Shown: one piece after another, positions 1-12,933 of the stretch
Numbering within the stretch: position 1 is the stretch's first letter
Layout: every line of letters begins with the position of its first letter
From: Thuidium tamariscinum
Taxonomy: Eukaryota; Streptophyta; Bryopsida; Hypnales; Thuidiaceae
Direction of reading: 5' to 3'
DNA: 64,000 bases
Assembly (NCBI GenBank): GCA_947034885.2
Contig: OX344750.2
Coordinates: 9,458,553 to 9,522,552, forward strand
Translations under genes and position numbers: made by a program
The notes under the pieces: model-generated
The model's input: only the letters and a program-made list of their open reading frames with translations
The model's database searches: none
What the model was told of the DNA's origin: nothing

Positions 1-298
1 ATTTCTTACTTAAAATCTATTAAAAAGGTCATTAATTAAAATCTTATTTCTAGGATTATACTTAAAATACTCCTTTTTCTTGTAGTGGTAGTTAGAAGCA
101 ACAACATCACTAAAGTGATGTAAGTGTACTAGCAAATCCAAAGATGTAATAGTAGACAACAGAGTAATATTACATTGCACATGCATTATATATATATATA
201 TATATGGATATTTATTTTGATGGATTTTGATTAAAATAATGTTCTACCTATAGTTTGTCAAACTTGATATTTTTTCTTAAATGTCAAGATGTAAATAG

Positions 299-674
299 CA
301 TTAAAGGAGATTTGAAGGCAATAGAGAGCCATTTCAAGGTCATTCCCCTACCTATTCACAACATTATCCAAAAATAGCAAATCAGCCCATAATGGCTGCA
401 TTTTTGAATTTTTGAATGTTTGAATTTTTTCAATCAATTAATATTTTCCAAAAATTCCAAGAAGTATTAAAGAACCTAAAATTTGTTTTTAAAACTATTA
501 TTTTTCAAAAATAAAAATAAAAATATTTATTTTTAAAAATTAAAATTTTAAAAATTACTAATTTTTGATGTAGCAATCTCTTGACCACGCCAAACTATTA
601 ATGTAGCATGTTCCCATAGTCCAAAAATTCAAGAAAATTTGCGGTCTTCTAATGCCTTCAAATTTCTCCTTATG
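299..674. mobile_element. MITE-like element, family M1, copy a
   Basis: About 376 bp bounded by inverted ends, CATTAAAGGAGATTTGAAGG on the left and the complement of CTTCAAATTTCTCCTTATG on the right. The core is very AT-rich and has no coding capacity. Near the right end there is a subterminal hairpin-like block, TTGATGTAGCAATC then TTGACCACGCCAA, which recurs in the other copies at 16.7, 18.2, 50.4 and 51.4 kb. The terminal inverted repeats and short length mark it as a non-autonomous DNA transposon. Superfamily not assigned. Confidence 0.7.
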
Positions 675-3600
675 ATCTTCTTCAAATTTTATTTTCTTAC
701 CCTTAATTAGACAACTTTTAGATCCTAGTTCTTTTATTTTCATACTTGGAGATATTTTCAAAAAAAATTGTATATGTTTGAAGTTGTTTGAACAAAAAGT
801 GAAGTGTGCTTTATCTTTCTATTTGACTTTGAAGGATTAGAACTCCATGCAAAGAAAAATGAAATTCTTTGAGAATTCTCATCTTGTCCTTCTGCAATTC
901 CAAAAATCTATCACTCATTCCATTTGGAGTTTGTATGTGAAAGTTATGCTTGATGGAGTGATGTCAGATTTGGAAGAGATAAGTGAGAAAAATGGTGGAA
1001 AAAAACAAACATTTTTGTAAATATTATTTACATTGATGGATAGTATAAACAAATCAAGGTTACATAGAAGTTTGATATGTGAAGGACTAAAGGTCAACAA
1101 CAAACATTTCTACAATTAATTGAAAATGTCTAAACCAATAGTAGGAAGAGGTATAAATCTAACTGGACAAAGGGCAATACTAAAGCAAGGGCCAAAGAGG
1201 TCCTACCTATGTAAAGACAAAGATGAAAGAGAAATTAGTAGAAAAAAATAAGAGTAGTAGGTAGGAGTAGTAGGTAGAAGCCTAAGTTTATAGAGTTAAA
1301 AGCTATAGGGTTAAAAAAAAAGATGGGGAGAGCCATGGATTTGTATATAAGAATGGAAAATTAGCACCATGCGCTCAAGAGGAAGAGCAATATGGTTAGC
1401 AATGAAGACTATAACCGCATCTATTCCACACTTGCAAATGACAAATTGAAGAGGTGTTAAAACTTTGCATTGAATTGGCAATGCTTTCAAAGAATTGTAG
1501 AAGGAATAGTAGGAATAGTAAAAGAATTTTGAAATCAAATTGGATATCTAAATCCTAGTGTGAAGTTTTTTGAAAGAGAACTAATAGGCTTGCTATAAGA
1601 TAATTCAAATTGGTAACCACAATCCAAAGACAAGTGTAATTTCTTCTAATTTGTCATTGTTATACTTCACTATTTGGTCTAATTACACAATTTGGTACCC
1701 CTAATGGCCACAAGAATTGAAAATCTCCCAAATTAATCCTCTTCATTATTTTAACTTTACTCCAATTGAATTTCTACTCTCAATTCTTTATCCTTCACTT
1801 TTCTTTTTACTTCAATTTTATCCAATTTAGTCTTTGCTTAGATCTCTTGTTCTATCTTCCAAAATCAAACAAATATTTTCTTGATGCTTATAGAAGCAAA
1901 AGCCAAGACAATTGGAATACAAACTTAATAACTTCCCTAATAAAGACTTAATACAACCATTGCAAATACAACTTGAATATATACCTTAATTGTGAAAATA
2001 TCAAAATCTAGATTTGATCTCAAGTAAATTTTGACTTTGACAAAAATGGATACGTTCATTGAGCTTCTAATTAGTAATTTTTAGACCACACCACCAGTGA
2101 TCCTAGAACTAGTTTATAGAATTTAGTGTAATATGCTACCTAGTTTCAGGGATTTAGTGCAATTTGCTACCTTCAAGATAAATAAGCATCAACTTTGGCT
2201 ATCTTGAGAGAAAATGGCATTAAAAAATTTAGAAAAGAAAGGATTTTGCAAGTTGTAAAGGACAATAGGGGGAACTAATACCCATAACTAACTACAGAGA
2301 TGCTAATTCCAATGTAGAGTAAGTAACAAATTGGCTATCAAATTCTATTGGTTGTTGAAATCTTAGCTAAAATTTAATTTTTTCAAGGATTTTTTTTATA
2401 GAGATTTAGCTACTGAAAATTTTTAGTAGCAATGGAACAAAATTTAGCCAGTTTTGTGAACGCTGTACACTACATGTTCTTATTTGGTTTTATACTATAA
2501 ATGACATAATGAAATTTCCAATCATACAATCAAAAAATTTTGAAACTTTTCTTTTAACTATAAGGACAAATATTATTATCCAATTTATTCATCATTTAAT
2601 TTTAGGTAGAGTTAACATCCAATTTAATTTGAAAAAAAATCAAACACAAATAGAAGCATTGAATACTTACCAATTTGAATCTTAAGCACTCAAATTAGAG
2701 ATTCACATTGGAGCATATATGAAACTAAATAGATACCAACTTGGTATACACACACACACACACACTATATATATATAATATATACAATACAATATATATA
2801 TTCAAATTCAATATAAATTCAATTCAATATAAGCAATTATGTAATAAATTCCCACTGAACATCAACATTACTACATGTACTTGATAACAATTCCAACTTG
2901 ACTACACAACATTCCAACACATAACACATGTGCAAACAAAATTCAAAATCATATATTGACAATGAATTGGAATTCAAATCCTATAACTTGATAGACATTT
3001 GATAAAATGCACATTCAAATTATCATAGACAACAATTCACACAATTAGGCAATCACACATAACCAATACACACCCGAAATCTACACAAGAGCTTCATCAT
3101 ATCAACCAAAATAAAAATTACATAACCATTGAGGGTCAAGATGCTCATGCTCATACTATGCAATGAATGAAAAATAACTAGATAGAGAAGGCTCTAGATT
3201 GGCCACAATAAATGACAAATATGAGTAACCAACTTCGCTTATAGTCACTAATGCCTATTTAGATAACTTCTATCCTTTCTATTACATTTAATACCAAATC
3301 AGCAAAGTAATTAGCCCAACTAGGAAAAAAAATTTGAAAATAAAAGCTTTAAAAGGCAAATAACGGATTTATAGGTGTGATGGTGCTCCATCAATCAAAG
3401 ACAACAAGAGTATTAGGTAAAGTTAATTTTTGAACATGAAAAATGCTCCAATAATGTAGGAAGTAAGTAATAGACAATCCTAGATTCTACTCCATTGACA
3501 TTTCCAACTTCTATGCAAAGCAATTGTTGGAGCATTGCAACAAAGGTACCTTAGTGAACTCCAACAGTGATAATAAGGATAGTCCTTGTAGGTACTAGTG

Positions 3601-6600
3601 TAGCAAGTCTTGCAAATGAAGAGTAAAAGTGATCAAGTGGAATAATATGATGTTGTAGAGGCAAACATATTGATCACGATATGATTGCTAACCATTTAAG
3701 TACAAGAACTAGTAGTGGAAGAAAGAAAAGTAGAAGGAGGATCTATATGGCTTATGCCATATAAGATAGCAACGTAATTTTGAAGAAAGCGCAAACGATC
3801 CAAAGTAAGAAAAGTAGTGGTGGGAGGGGACTACAAGTTTGGAAAGTAAAAAAAATTTAAGTGGGGAGCCCTACAATCTTGCCACAAACAACAAACAATT
3901 CAATCATGTCACACAAGCAAGATAAAGCTATTGCATTTAAAATATAATATGTGGTAGCTAGTTCCCTAGAATTGCTAGCGACAATCATAAAAATAGTAGG
4001 AAATTGTAATAGATTCATTTACATTCACTCTAAGCCCTACTTATGCCTAATTTAAGAATAGGAGAGACCTCAAAGAATGTCTTTTGGTATTGATATAATG
4101 TAGCAAGTGGTACCAAACTCTAATGCTTGTAATAGCTAGAGTGCATCATCAATTTAGGCAATTGGTATTACTTCTCTAGTTACTTTTTGAATTGCAATAA
4201 TTCTAGCTAAGGCTTTTAATAGAAATTGACTTCACATCAAGTAATCAAATTATGTGGGCTCTAAAAATGTTTTGAAATGGCATATTCATTCTTTATGGAC
4301 TCTTTTTCTATTAGATTAGTTGTTGAATTTTAGAGTTGCCTACCACGTTACATCAACCATTCCATATAAAATGGGCTATTTTACTTTAATTCTTAGATGC
4401 AAATTTGTTTCAATAGTTAATGGTTCTACTTGTTGTGCGAAGGACCTTGAAGATCAATGAATATAACATTAATTGTAACAACACTAGTAACATGTCCTTG
4501 CAATATTTTCTAATTGATAAATCTCCAATGGTTTGTGGTCAAGTGTAGAGATGCTTTGTCATTTAGGATTGATGAATAATTGTACACATCACACATGGAG
4601 AGGTTTAGACCTACTTCTAGGTAAAAATATAAATGTAATTTCTAAAATTAGATGTTGTATCCAATTATCTACTTCTAAAATGATAACCTTCATTATGCAC
4701 ATGTGTTTTAAGTTTGTTTCCTTTACATGAGTACACTTTCTGTTTTAGTTTTTTTCTCTTGAGAAGTAGTTGATGGATTAGAAATCACTTTGAGTTGGAA
4801 AGAATGACCAAGTTCTATTTGTTCATTTTAATTCTAGAAGCCCATGACATTTCTATTAGATTTCTATTTGGTACAAAATCAATATATAGGTGATTGCAAG
4901 AAACTTGTGTGTTCTTTGTTGCATCAAATTTTTAGTGAATGGTTTTGAATCTTTTTTAAAGATGATTCAAAGATTTGATTATATTTGATTTGTTTATCAA
5001 AATTGAAATTCTAATATATTTCAACAAAATATTCTTTAAAATACATAATCTTCATTTGGATACAAGTAAAAATCAACCCCTAATCATAATTTTGAGTCTT
5101 TTTTATAATCATCAATATAGATGAACAATTTTAGATAATGCCACCTTTTGTAACCAACTTCACCTACTCAAGTTATGGTGGTTTGTACTTTGTACATCAC
5201 ATTACAAATAGACAAGTAATTACATTGAAAAATTCAACATCAATAGTGCATTTAAACATCCTCACAAGATATTGAGTTTGAATCAATACCTATTTAATTT
5301 AGTATCTCAAATTTATAGGTGCCATAAAAGGGAGGTTGGTTTTATAGTGAGAAATTTAGACAAGCTATGAGCAAAGGCTTCATTAGTGAGCCTACTAAAA
5401 TCTCTTTGGGGGGTCTAAAAAAATGTCTTCGAATCCTTAAAGCCCTAAAGCATGATTTCAAGTCATTTTCTACTTTAATTTAAGCAAGCCACCTTCTTAC
5501 TACAATATTTGTTGGATTCTTGTGAAAATTTTAACTAGAGGATTGAAGTGTATTTTCTACTTACATGATGCCTAAAAAACTTTAGACCAATCCAAGTGGT
5601 GTTTAAAAGTTTTACCTCTAAGGCTCTAAATGATGTTTCATTTGAATTATGGACAACTTTGGATAGCCAAAAGAGGTAGTTATAGGCAATTTTATGCAAC
5701 CATGATAGATAGGTCCACTTAGGCTGAAATTTTTTACACCTTCTTATTAACAACAAGCTTATTAACACAATCCAAGTTTTGAAAGGCATACAAGCACATG
5801 GTTTTGACTTACAAGCCTTTGAAATTAAATTCTTCTTCTTTAAGTAATGTTCAAAACTTACAAAGGCCAATTTCAAAGTCTTGTAAATCAAAACTAGTGC
5901 TTTTATGCCTTTCAAATTTTGGAGTGAGGTCAACATGCATGCTTGTTGAGAGTATGTAAAAAAAAAATTCAACCCAAGTGGATCCAATGATGCTAGCATG
6001 TGGGCACAAAGACATGAGCTTATGAGCCTTGAATTTAGATGTAGGCATGCACCTACAACCATTTGAAGGTGTTTATATATAACATATGGATGGGTAATCA
6101 AACTTTACCATAATATGGAAAGAGTCTATATGACTATTATGTAGGTACCAATATTATAGACACCTATAACTATAAAAAGTGTCTATAATATAGACTTTTA
6201 GACTTATAGGCTCATATATTCTATGCTCACATACTACTACTCCTTCAAGTGAACCTATCTTTTATGGTTGCATGAAATTGCTTGTTATTCAAAATAGTGT
6301 CCTTTTGAGGCAATTTTTTTTACCACCATTTGGATTGGTTTAAAGTATTCTAGGCATCAAGCCAATAGTGCAATCCTCTAGTGAAAACTTCACAAGAAAG
6401 CAACAAATATTGCACTAAAAAAGCTTTCCCCAAATTGAAAATGGGCTTCAAATTTGGCTTGAGGACTTTGACAATTAGAAGCATATCAATTTTATTGTAT
6501 GGAGTATTACCATGCTACAAGACCCTAGTAGACAAAATGGAGTTTTGAAATACTTCTATAGAATAGCTTGATTCATGAGTGTATAGAAATGAAAAGTCAT

Positions 6601-7796
6601 TGACAAGTGACAATGGTCAAGTCACTTAACTCACTTGTAAGTGGGTATAAATGGACTATGAGTGTTGTCAAATATCCCTTTGGGAGGGTTGATAACGAAT
6701 GCATTTGTATTGGACAGATGTAGGGAATTTATTTAGAGATGATTAGTTTGAACTTTTCTCTTCATAGGGCTCTTGCGTTTGTGGTTTTAATGTCAATGTG
6801 ATATTTTTCTTTGAATTGGTTTTCAAGGAATGAAATGGTCCCATATGTATTAATCCCTAATGACCCAAGTGACTATTCTTAGTCACTACCCCTCTTTTTT
6901 GAGCTTTTTGTTTTCAAATTTTGATTCAAAAATGCTTGTAGAAAATAGATATTGTTATGTTTCCAAAAGCATCAGTTTCATTAAATTCTAAGTTAAACTC
7001 TACCTTCAAATTTTTTTAAAGTTGAGTAATAAAGTGTAGTTTACAATTCATTTTTGGGGGTTTGGTTTGGGTATGGATTGAAAAAGTCATGCAACCAACA
7101 CAATTGTTAACCACCTCAAAAAGTTTAGATCCACCTCTAAAGGGGGGATCCAAAGACCTCAAGGAGAAGACATGTGTTGCATTTTTTTTTTCTCACAAAC
7201 ACTACTCTCATTTTCAACGACACCACTCGCTATTGCAAGGTCCACCATGAATTGAAAAATACAAAAAATGTTGTGAAATTGTACATGAGCATTTGCAACT
7301 CTTTGATCTTTCATTGAGTTTAGAAGGTAATCATTTCAAGACATTCTCACTAAGAAATGCTCCTTCCAAGTACACTGCCTTATTTCTTGTTTCCATCAAT
7401 CCTATTAGAACTTCAAACTTCAATATCTACTAAACTATGTAGTCAAATGATTTGAAATTTTTTGAGTTTCTTAATCTCTATGTGAACTTGAAGACCCTAT
7501 TGTTAAATGCTATCCGATTTCAAGAAAAATGGAGCAAACAATTTTCTCGAGAAATTCTTAGTAGTTTGGGCCCATAATTTGAAACTACACTCCATCTTGG
7601 GTCATTGAGCATAGGCACATTTTAGTTTTGAAGCACAACTTCTCCAGCATAAATTGCAATAAACTGTGAAGTTTTTTTGCAACGAAACTTCTAAATTGAA
7701 AGAAAATCTTGGATGAAAGTACCAAGTTGTTGGTGAAAACAAAAGTATGGACATGTGATCTGTGCATAATTTTCTATCCAGTAAGTGGATGAATGT
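675..7796. other. AT-rich intergenic desert
   Basis: No reading frame here has a recognisable product or splice-supported structure. Small features seen: a (CA)n tract next to (TA)n at about 2,749-2,780, and a block at 2,095-2,170 that reappears inverted near 36,325-36,400 (shared words such as AAACTAGTT and TAGCA-TTGCACTAAAT). A terminal motif GGTGATTGCAAGAAAC at 4,889 matches other repeats at 35.7, 61.2 and 62.1 kb. The longest open frame (5,535-6,101, minus) looks like a chance frame in low-complexity DNA. Confidence 0.6.
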
Positions 7797-7798
7797 CA

Positions 7799-7980
7799 TA
7801 ACCAGCTCTGATTGTGTGCATTGGCCTGGTCAAACGTGTTTCATCCACGAGCAAGATAATTTGATCATAATCACACAATATTCATCCATGAAGGCTAAAA
7901 TCACGAGACTTTTCATCCATGGACAGAACTGGTTACGTCATGTAACCTTCGAGGGTTTGAAGGTTACCTAGTCCGTAAAG
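7799..7980 (+). repeat. Compound inverted-repeat element R1, copy 1
   Basis: Starts with TAACCAGCTCTG and carries the inverted partner CAGAACTGGTTA about 125 bp later. A second smaller inverted repeat follows at once (GTAACCTTC with GAAGGTTAC, 7,942-7,967). A second copy lies at 13,696-13,895 in the same orientation, and a diverged copy of the 3' part lies at 55,240-55,300. The body carries the octamer TTTCATCC or close variants three times. Two adjacent inverted repeats in a short non-coding unit suggest a foldback or MITE-like element. No target duplication was identified. Confidence 0.65.
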
Positions 7981-8156
7981 CACTCACGGGAAGTGCGCCA
8001 TTCATTTCCCGAGAGGATTGCGGAGCGTAATGCTCCACTGGCGATGGGTTCTTCCCGTAACTGGGGATTATGTGTTCTTCATCGAACTTGCACTCTCATC
8101 CCGTGATTTCATCCAATTGCTCGTGCTTTACGCCGAACAATGACCGCTCGTCGTCG

Positions 8157-8230
8157 GGGATTACTGAAATTAAAGTGCCTCCTCGTCGGGCTCCGCCCTC
8201 CTTGTCGGCACTTTAATTTCAGTAATCCCC
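8157..8230. repeat. Perfect 24-bp-arm hairpin H1
   Basis: The arms beginning GGGGATTACTGAAATT (8,156-8,179) and ending TTTCAGTAATCCCC (8,207-8,230) are perfect complements over 24 bp. They enclose a GC-rich loop of 27 bases (CCTCGTCGGGCTCCGCCCTC within it). The loop and the sequence after the right arm (CTCCTCCTCGGGCATTG) are related to those of hairpin H2 at 10,741-10,803, while the arms differ. Confidence 0.75.
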
Positions 8231-10740
8231 TCCTCCTCGGGCATTGCCCTATACATAATTCAGAGCACCACTTGAAAAAATTTATATCGCCACTTTGGCA
8301 TTTCATAGAAAACGAATGAACCCACCCCACCCCACCCCCAAAAAAAACCTTCCCCCAAAACCCTGGCTGGCTCCCCACTGAGTCAGTTCAGTTCAGTTCC
8401 TCCGAATCTGAGTGGCAACTTACTGAAGTCTGCAGCCCCAGCCAGCCAGGACTCCCAGGAGTCGGTTCCTTCGGCGTTCATTGCTGCAGCTAGCTGTGCA
8501 CGCCGGCACTGCCCTGCGTTGTCGGTGTCAGAGCTATCGACACAATCAGTCCCTCCGTCCCTTCAGTCGACGTCGCGCTTCCTGTTGGCCTGCTTTTCGC
8601 AATGAAATGAAGTTAAATGAGACGCGCTTGCAGGCGGACCTGGCCCCGCCTGCCTGCCTCGCCTGCCAGCGGCATTCATGATGGCCACCGGCCCAGCCCA
8701 GCCCATCAGTCAGGCTTCAGGCATCAGGGACAGGGCCGCCAACTCAACTTCACTTCCCCTCCAGGATTGCTGCAGACACCACGGACGGAAAGCGCATTCC
8801 ACCGACATCGCACCCATCTGTTGCCAACCAACAATTGGGGCTTCGGACTAGAGAACGGGCAGGCAGCTTTCGACGCGTTCTGCAATGCAAGGCAAGACAT
8901 GGAGTTATGCGTGTGGTAGAATGTGCAGGGAGCTACCTGCTCTTAAGCGTTAAAAGCAAGCCTCACCACCTCTAGAATCAACACAACAATCGGCAAACTC
9001 AGTGGAAACAACTTCTCACCACCTTGTAGGAGATTCTACATCCTAAATTAAACGATAATGGCTAAATAAACCCGGCCTACTTTCATTGATGGATGGTATC
9101 CTATGAGAGAGCATCTTCATTGTTTGTCTTCTAGAAGAGAGCTAGTGGGTGTGGGGGTGTGCGTGGGGGTGGGGTGGGGCTTTATTTGGACCCCCACTTA
9201 CTACAAACTTGCTGTCGTCCAATTCCATAGTAGGTTCCTTGATAACCATGTTGCAAGTGTACAACCTACAATTGTGGAGTATATTGTGCCTCAGCATTTC
9301 ATGTGTTGTCAATAGTTTGGGCTTTTGATTGATGATCCTATGAGAATTGATCTCTACCATTTCTACATAAACAAGGTAGTTTGGGCTTTTATTTTAAAAC
9401 ATAACTCCCACAAAACTTGCTATCACTCAATTCAATGGTGAGCTCTTCAAAAACCATATTACAACCTAGAATCACAGATTACATTATGCCTAGGCATTTA
9501 TTCTTGGTTGGACATATGAATTAATAAAAGGCATCTCATATTCTTGTGATCCTTTCTTAGTATTAGTGTTTGTATTGTATGAATCCATTCACAAGCTTGC
9601 AATTCTTGAGGCTCCATAGATTTGAAGGCATCTCTATGAACACTCTGTAGGATGATGCTAAGGTGTAAAGTTGGTATGAATGAGTAGAGAGGGAAGGAGG
9701 CTTCTAGTCTTACTTGGCTAATCATGATCTTGAGTATCATGTAGCTCCTTGGCTTCATCAATTTTGGAGAAAAATGATGGAGATGCTTTGAAGTAAAGGG
9801 AAAAAACAATTGATACTAAAAGAAAGACTTGATATTTTATTTTCGTTTGTTCAAAGAGACCTTCAAGAAGATTGTATTTGAGAAAAAACAAGCTACTATT
9901 TGTAAGTATCTCTATCCAAATAAATGTATTACTTTTCTTTTCATACAATCTTTAGGATAATTTTTTGTTTAATTATTATATCAAAATCTCTATGTAACAA
10001 TTTTAGGATGCTATTCCCTCTACATGTTCATATTTTGCAATTCTACTAGGCATAAGAAATGAATTCTTAAGAATGATGGACCCTAATAAGCTACTATTGC
10101 TTTTTGACACATGTGTAGTGTCATTTGCCTACTTACATAATTTTTGAACTTTCATATGGATTGCACATCATTTTTGAAAATTCTTTTATAGAATACTTGC
10201 TAGTCTACATGAAGACCATATATTCCAAAATTGAACTCTACAATTCTTAAGGATGAGTACTCATGCAATAGTATCCCAACCTCTATTAGCACAAATGTGA
10301 AATATTTTTAAAAGTAAATGTATTTAATTTAGAATATGATGATTTTTTGAATATTAAGTTTTAAATGGTCATATCCACTGTTACTATGAACATCAATTGC
10401 ATTGAATCATGATTCTCAAAGTTGTGCTTAAAAAACATTCTTATACTTAAGGTTTGCAATAAAATAGTACATACATTCATGCAATCATCCTAATGCGGAT
10501 ATAGGCCATTTCAGAAAATCCTTAGTCATCATGTAAATCACTCCCAGTAAATCATCCGTTCATTTTCTAGGAAAATTTTCTACGACACAATCAGCAATAA
10601 TGCCTGATTATGTGGTTTGCCCATATAATTGAGCATTATAGATTCTTCATCCAACTTTGTTTTTTCATCCCAAGTGTTTTATCCAACTTCAATTGTCTTG
10701 CTCAAACATGATTTATGTCAGGCAATGTCCCTTCTCATCA
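8231..10740. other. Non-coding stretch, GC-rich to about 8,950
   Basis: 8,240-8,950 is CpG- and GC-rich, unlike the surrounding DNA, and contains several plus-strand open frames (8,481-8,681; 8,617-8,919). None has a family signature or clear splice junctions, so I do not call genes; it could be an old promoter or 5' region, or a captured fragment. From about 9,000 on the sequence returns to AT-rich intergenic DNA with nothing recognisable. Confidence 0.5.
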
Positions 10741-10803
10741 GGCATTTTGTGATATAAAGTACCTCCTTGTCACGCTCCTTGACCCTTTATATCACAAAAT
10801 GCC
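10741..10803. repeat. Perfect 19-bp-arm hairpin H2
   Basis: GGCATTTTGTGATATAAAG (10,741-10,759) pairs perfectly with CTTTATATCACAAAATGCC (10,785-10,803) around a 25-base loop that contains CCTCCTTGTCACGCTCC. Loop and right flank (CTCCTCCTGGAGCATTG) resemble those of H1, so the two are probably copies of one element whose arms have diverged while staying perfectly paired. Confidence 0.75.
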
Positions 10804-11359
10804 CTCCTCCTGGAGCATTGAGCATCAACAATCCCTTGTTGGAGGCCACGAATCTTCAACCATTAGGGTTAAGGCAGTTTAACAATATGCAGAACCACGG
10901 TTCATTGATTTTAGTTGAAGTTACCTCTTCTTCGTCTTTGGTTCAATACTTCTTAAGATGTTCCCGGCTGAAATGCTGGTGTTAAAGACGAAATTCTCAA
11001 AGCATGGAACAGAAGCGCTCGGAATTGGTTGATCCCAAATCAAAACTCACGAAACCCACCTCGCAGAATGTGATACAGCCAGGAATTTCTCAACGGAACC
11101 ATAACATTGAAGCAATGCAAAAGAGTAAGCTTTACATCAGCAAGAAAATAAGTACATTCTACATCACTTACAAAACTCTACAGTGTCGCAACAGCTAATC
11201 TGCCAAGGTGGTGCGAAATTGAAGGACATGCCACCTTCTACACAGATCGAGCTCCCTGGGAAGCAGCTAATCGGCGCACATAGTTTGCGCAAGCCTGTTT
11301 CAAAAAGGGCGTGCAATCAGTGGAGGATTTTAATTTGCAGATAGCCAATTATGTAGGGA

Positions 11360-12933
11360 TCAAAAACCACAAGACTCTATATGAGTGCTGTTGTAGACAC
11401 TGCACTTCTTGACGTTCGGGTAACAATTGGCTATGAAGTCACAGCTACAAGCCACCACGTTGCCTTGCATACATGTCACGCCCACATTATCTTCACACTC
11501 TTGCTCAGCACGGCATACTGCATCACGGAAAAAACAAAATTTGAGCCCAGTTTTTCATTGGAAGTAAATTGTTCCATACTGAATTAAATAACAGCAAGGT
11601 TAGGATAGCTATAGCGAAATAGGACTACGGAGAAGCCATAAGATCAAAGGGTTCAAATAAGTATTCGTAAGAGCGCAACACGTCTCTCTGCACCACGAGT
11701 TTTGTATAAAATTAGGAAGTGAGCACAAGGCCCAGAACTGCTCTAATTCGTGGATCTTCGAGAGGATCATTTCCTTAGTCTACGCAAACTGTGTCTACAT
11801 TAATCCACATCTAGTGATACGCAAAAGAAACAAAGAATACTGGGCGTCTCGCTTCTGCTGACGAATGGCGAGTTGCACTCTCGGTTTAAGAACATACTCG
11901 ACCAGCTTTTAGAAAGATGTACACATATTCGTTTTAAGAAAAACCTCAGTTCGTAATGCGCATGGAAACCTTTGTTACAATCTGATGAACAAAGAGATTG
12001 TCACTTACAGGCTGACTGATACCCAGTTTTCAATTGAGGCTCTAGCAATCGGCGAGCAACCTGGTGGACATTGGCATCTTGGGAAAGAGCCATCTGGACA
12101 CCCACCATATTCCAAGTACACATCAGTCCCTTCATTCGTGTACGGCATACTGAACCAAACCTGAAATCCACGTGAAATTCTCGCTAGAAAACTGTAAAAA
12201 AGCAGTAAGGTTACCATGTCCGCACCTGATTCATCTGTGCATTGCTTAGGTCCTGAACAAAGGCCCACTTCCGAGCTGCTTCTGCAAATTCAAAGAACTC
12301 TATGTCAAAATGGGAACAAAAAAACAGGTGTACTTCACATCAAAGAAAATCTTGCGCGCAATGTGCGTGCACAACAATGAAAGTACACATCACACGAACT
12401 CAGTCACGCTTTAGGCTCAGTCATGCTCAAATCAGGCTTTAGTCAGAACCTAGAGATATGTGCACCGAGAACGAAACTCCAATTCCAACGTCGGACAGGA
12501 ATTGCAAAAGCCTCTGACTTAGCCCAACAGTAACTCAACCAAGCTCTAAAACCACAACTCAAGCTAATTCACCATCTACAGAAAAAAAACGTCTCTAAAA
12601 CTCCATAGCAAATCACGAGTAGAGCGATTCCATCGACCTATTCTCAACAGATTCTTCATACTTCTACACAGAGTCGTCCTAGCCGTGCAATTACTACTCC
12701 ATCGTCAAACCTAGAGATTCCACAAGCCGTGCCGGACATTCAAACAACTGCTTCCTAGCTAATCCAAAGCTCGCACATCAATTCCTGCTTCTTCAACTCT
12801 CCGATCGAAGCCGAAACTCTCCAGACCAGTACATTACACCATTTCCCGATCCCTGCCCACGGAAGTACTCACCAGTGAACACAAGCAGCAGCAACAAGCA
12901 GCCACAAATATCTCGCGCTTGCCAGTTCGCCAT
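11360..12933 (-). CDS. Small secreted cysteine-rich protein, unknown family
   Basis: Proposed gene with five exons: 12933-12873, 12281-12226, 12160-12009, 11905-11841 and 11517-11360, together 492 nt and 163 residues. All introns are GT-AG (donors GTGAGT, GTGCGG, GTAAGT, GTATTC) and the phases join without a stop. Residues 1-22 form a signal peptide (MANWQARDICG, then a run of leucines), so the product should enter the secretory pathway. The mature part has 13 cysteines, with a CPDGSFPRCQCPPGC cluster at the end of exon 3's first half and a dense C-terminal group (CRAEQEC, CSCDFIANC). I do not recognise the family; a defence or signalling peptide or an apoplastic protein is possible. The 65-base fourth exon is the least certain part; without it the frame breaks. 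No neighbour suggests a pathway. Confidence 0.55.

Noticed and set aside
5535-6101. 188-codon open frame on the minus strand
   Set aside because: It lies in low-complexity AT-rich DNA, has no domain, signal or splice context, and overlaps another open frame in a different phase.
8481-8919. Two overlapping plus-strand frames in a GC-rich patch
   Set aside because: Composition alone lengthens open frames in this patch. No family motif, and no GT-AG exon continuing either frame was found.
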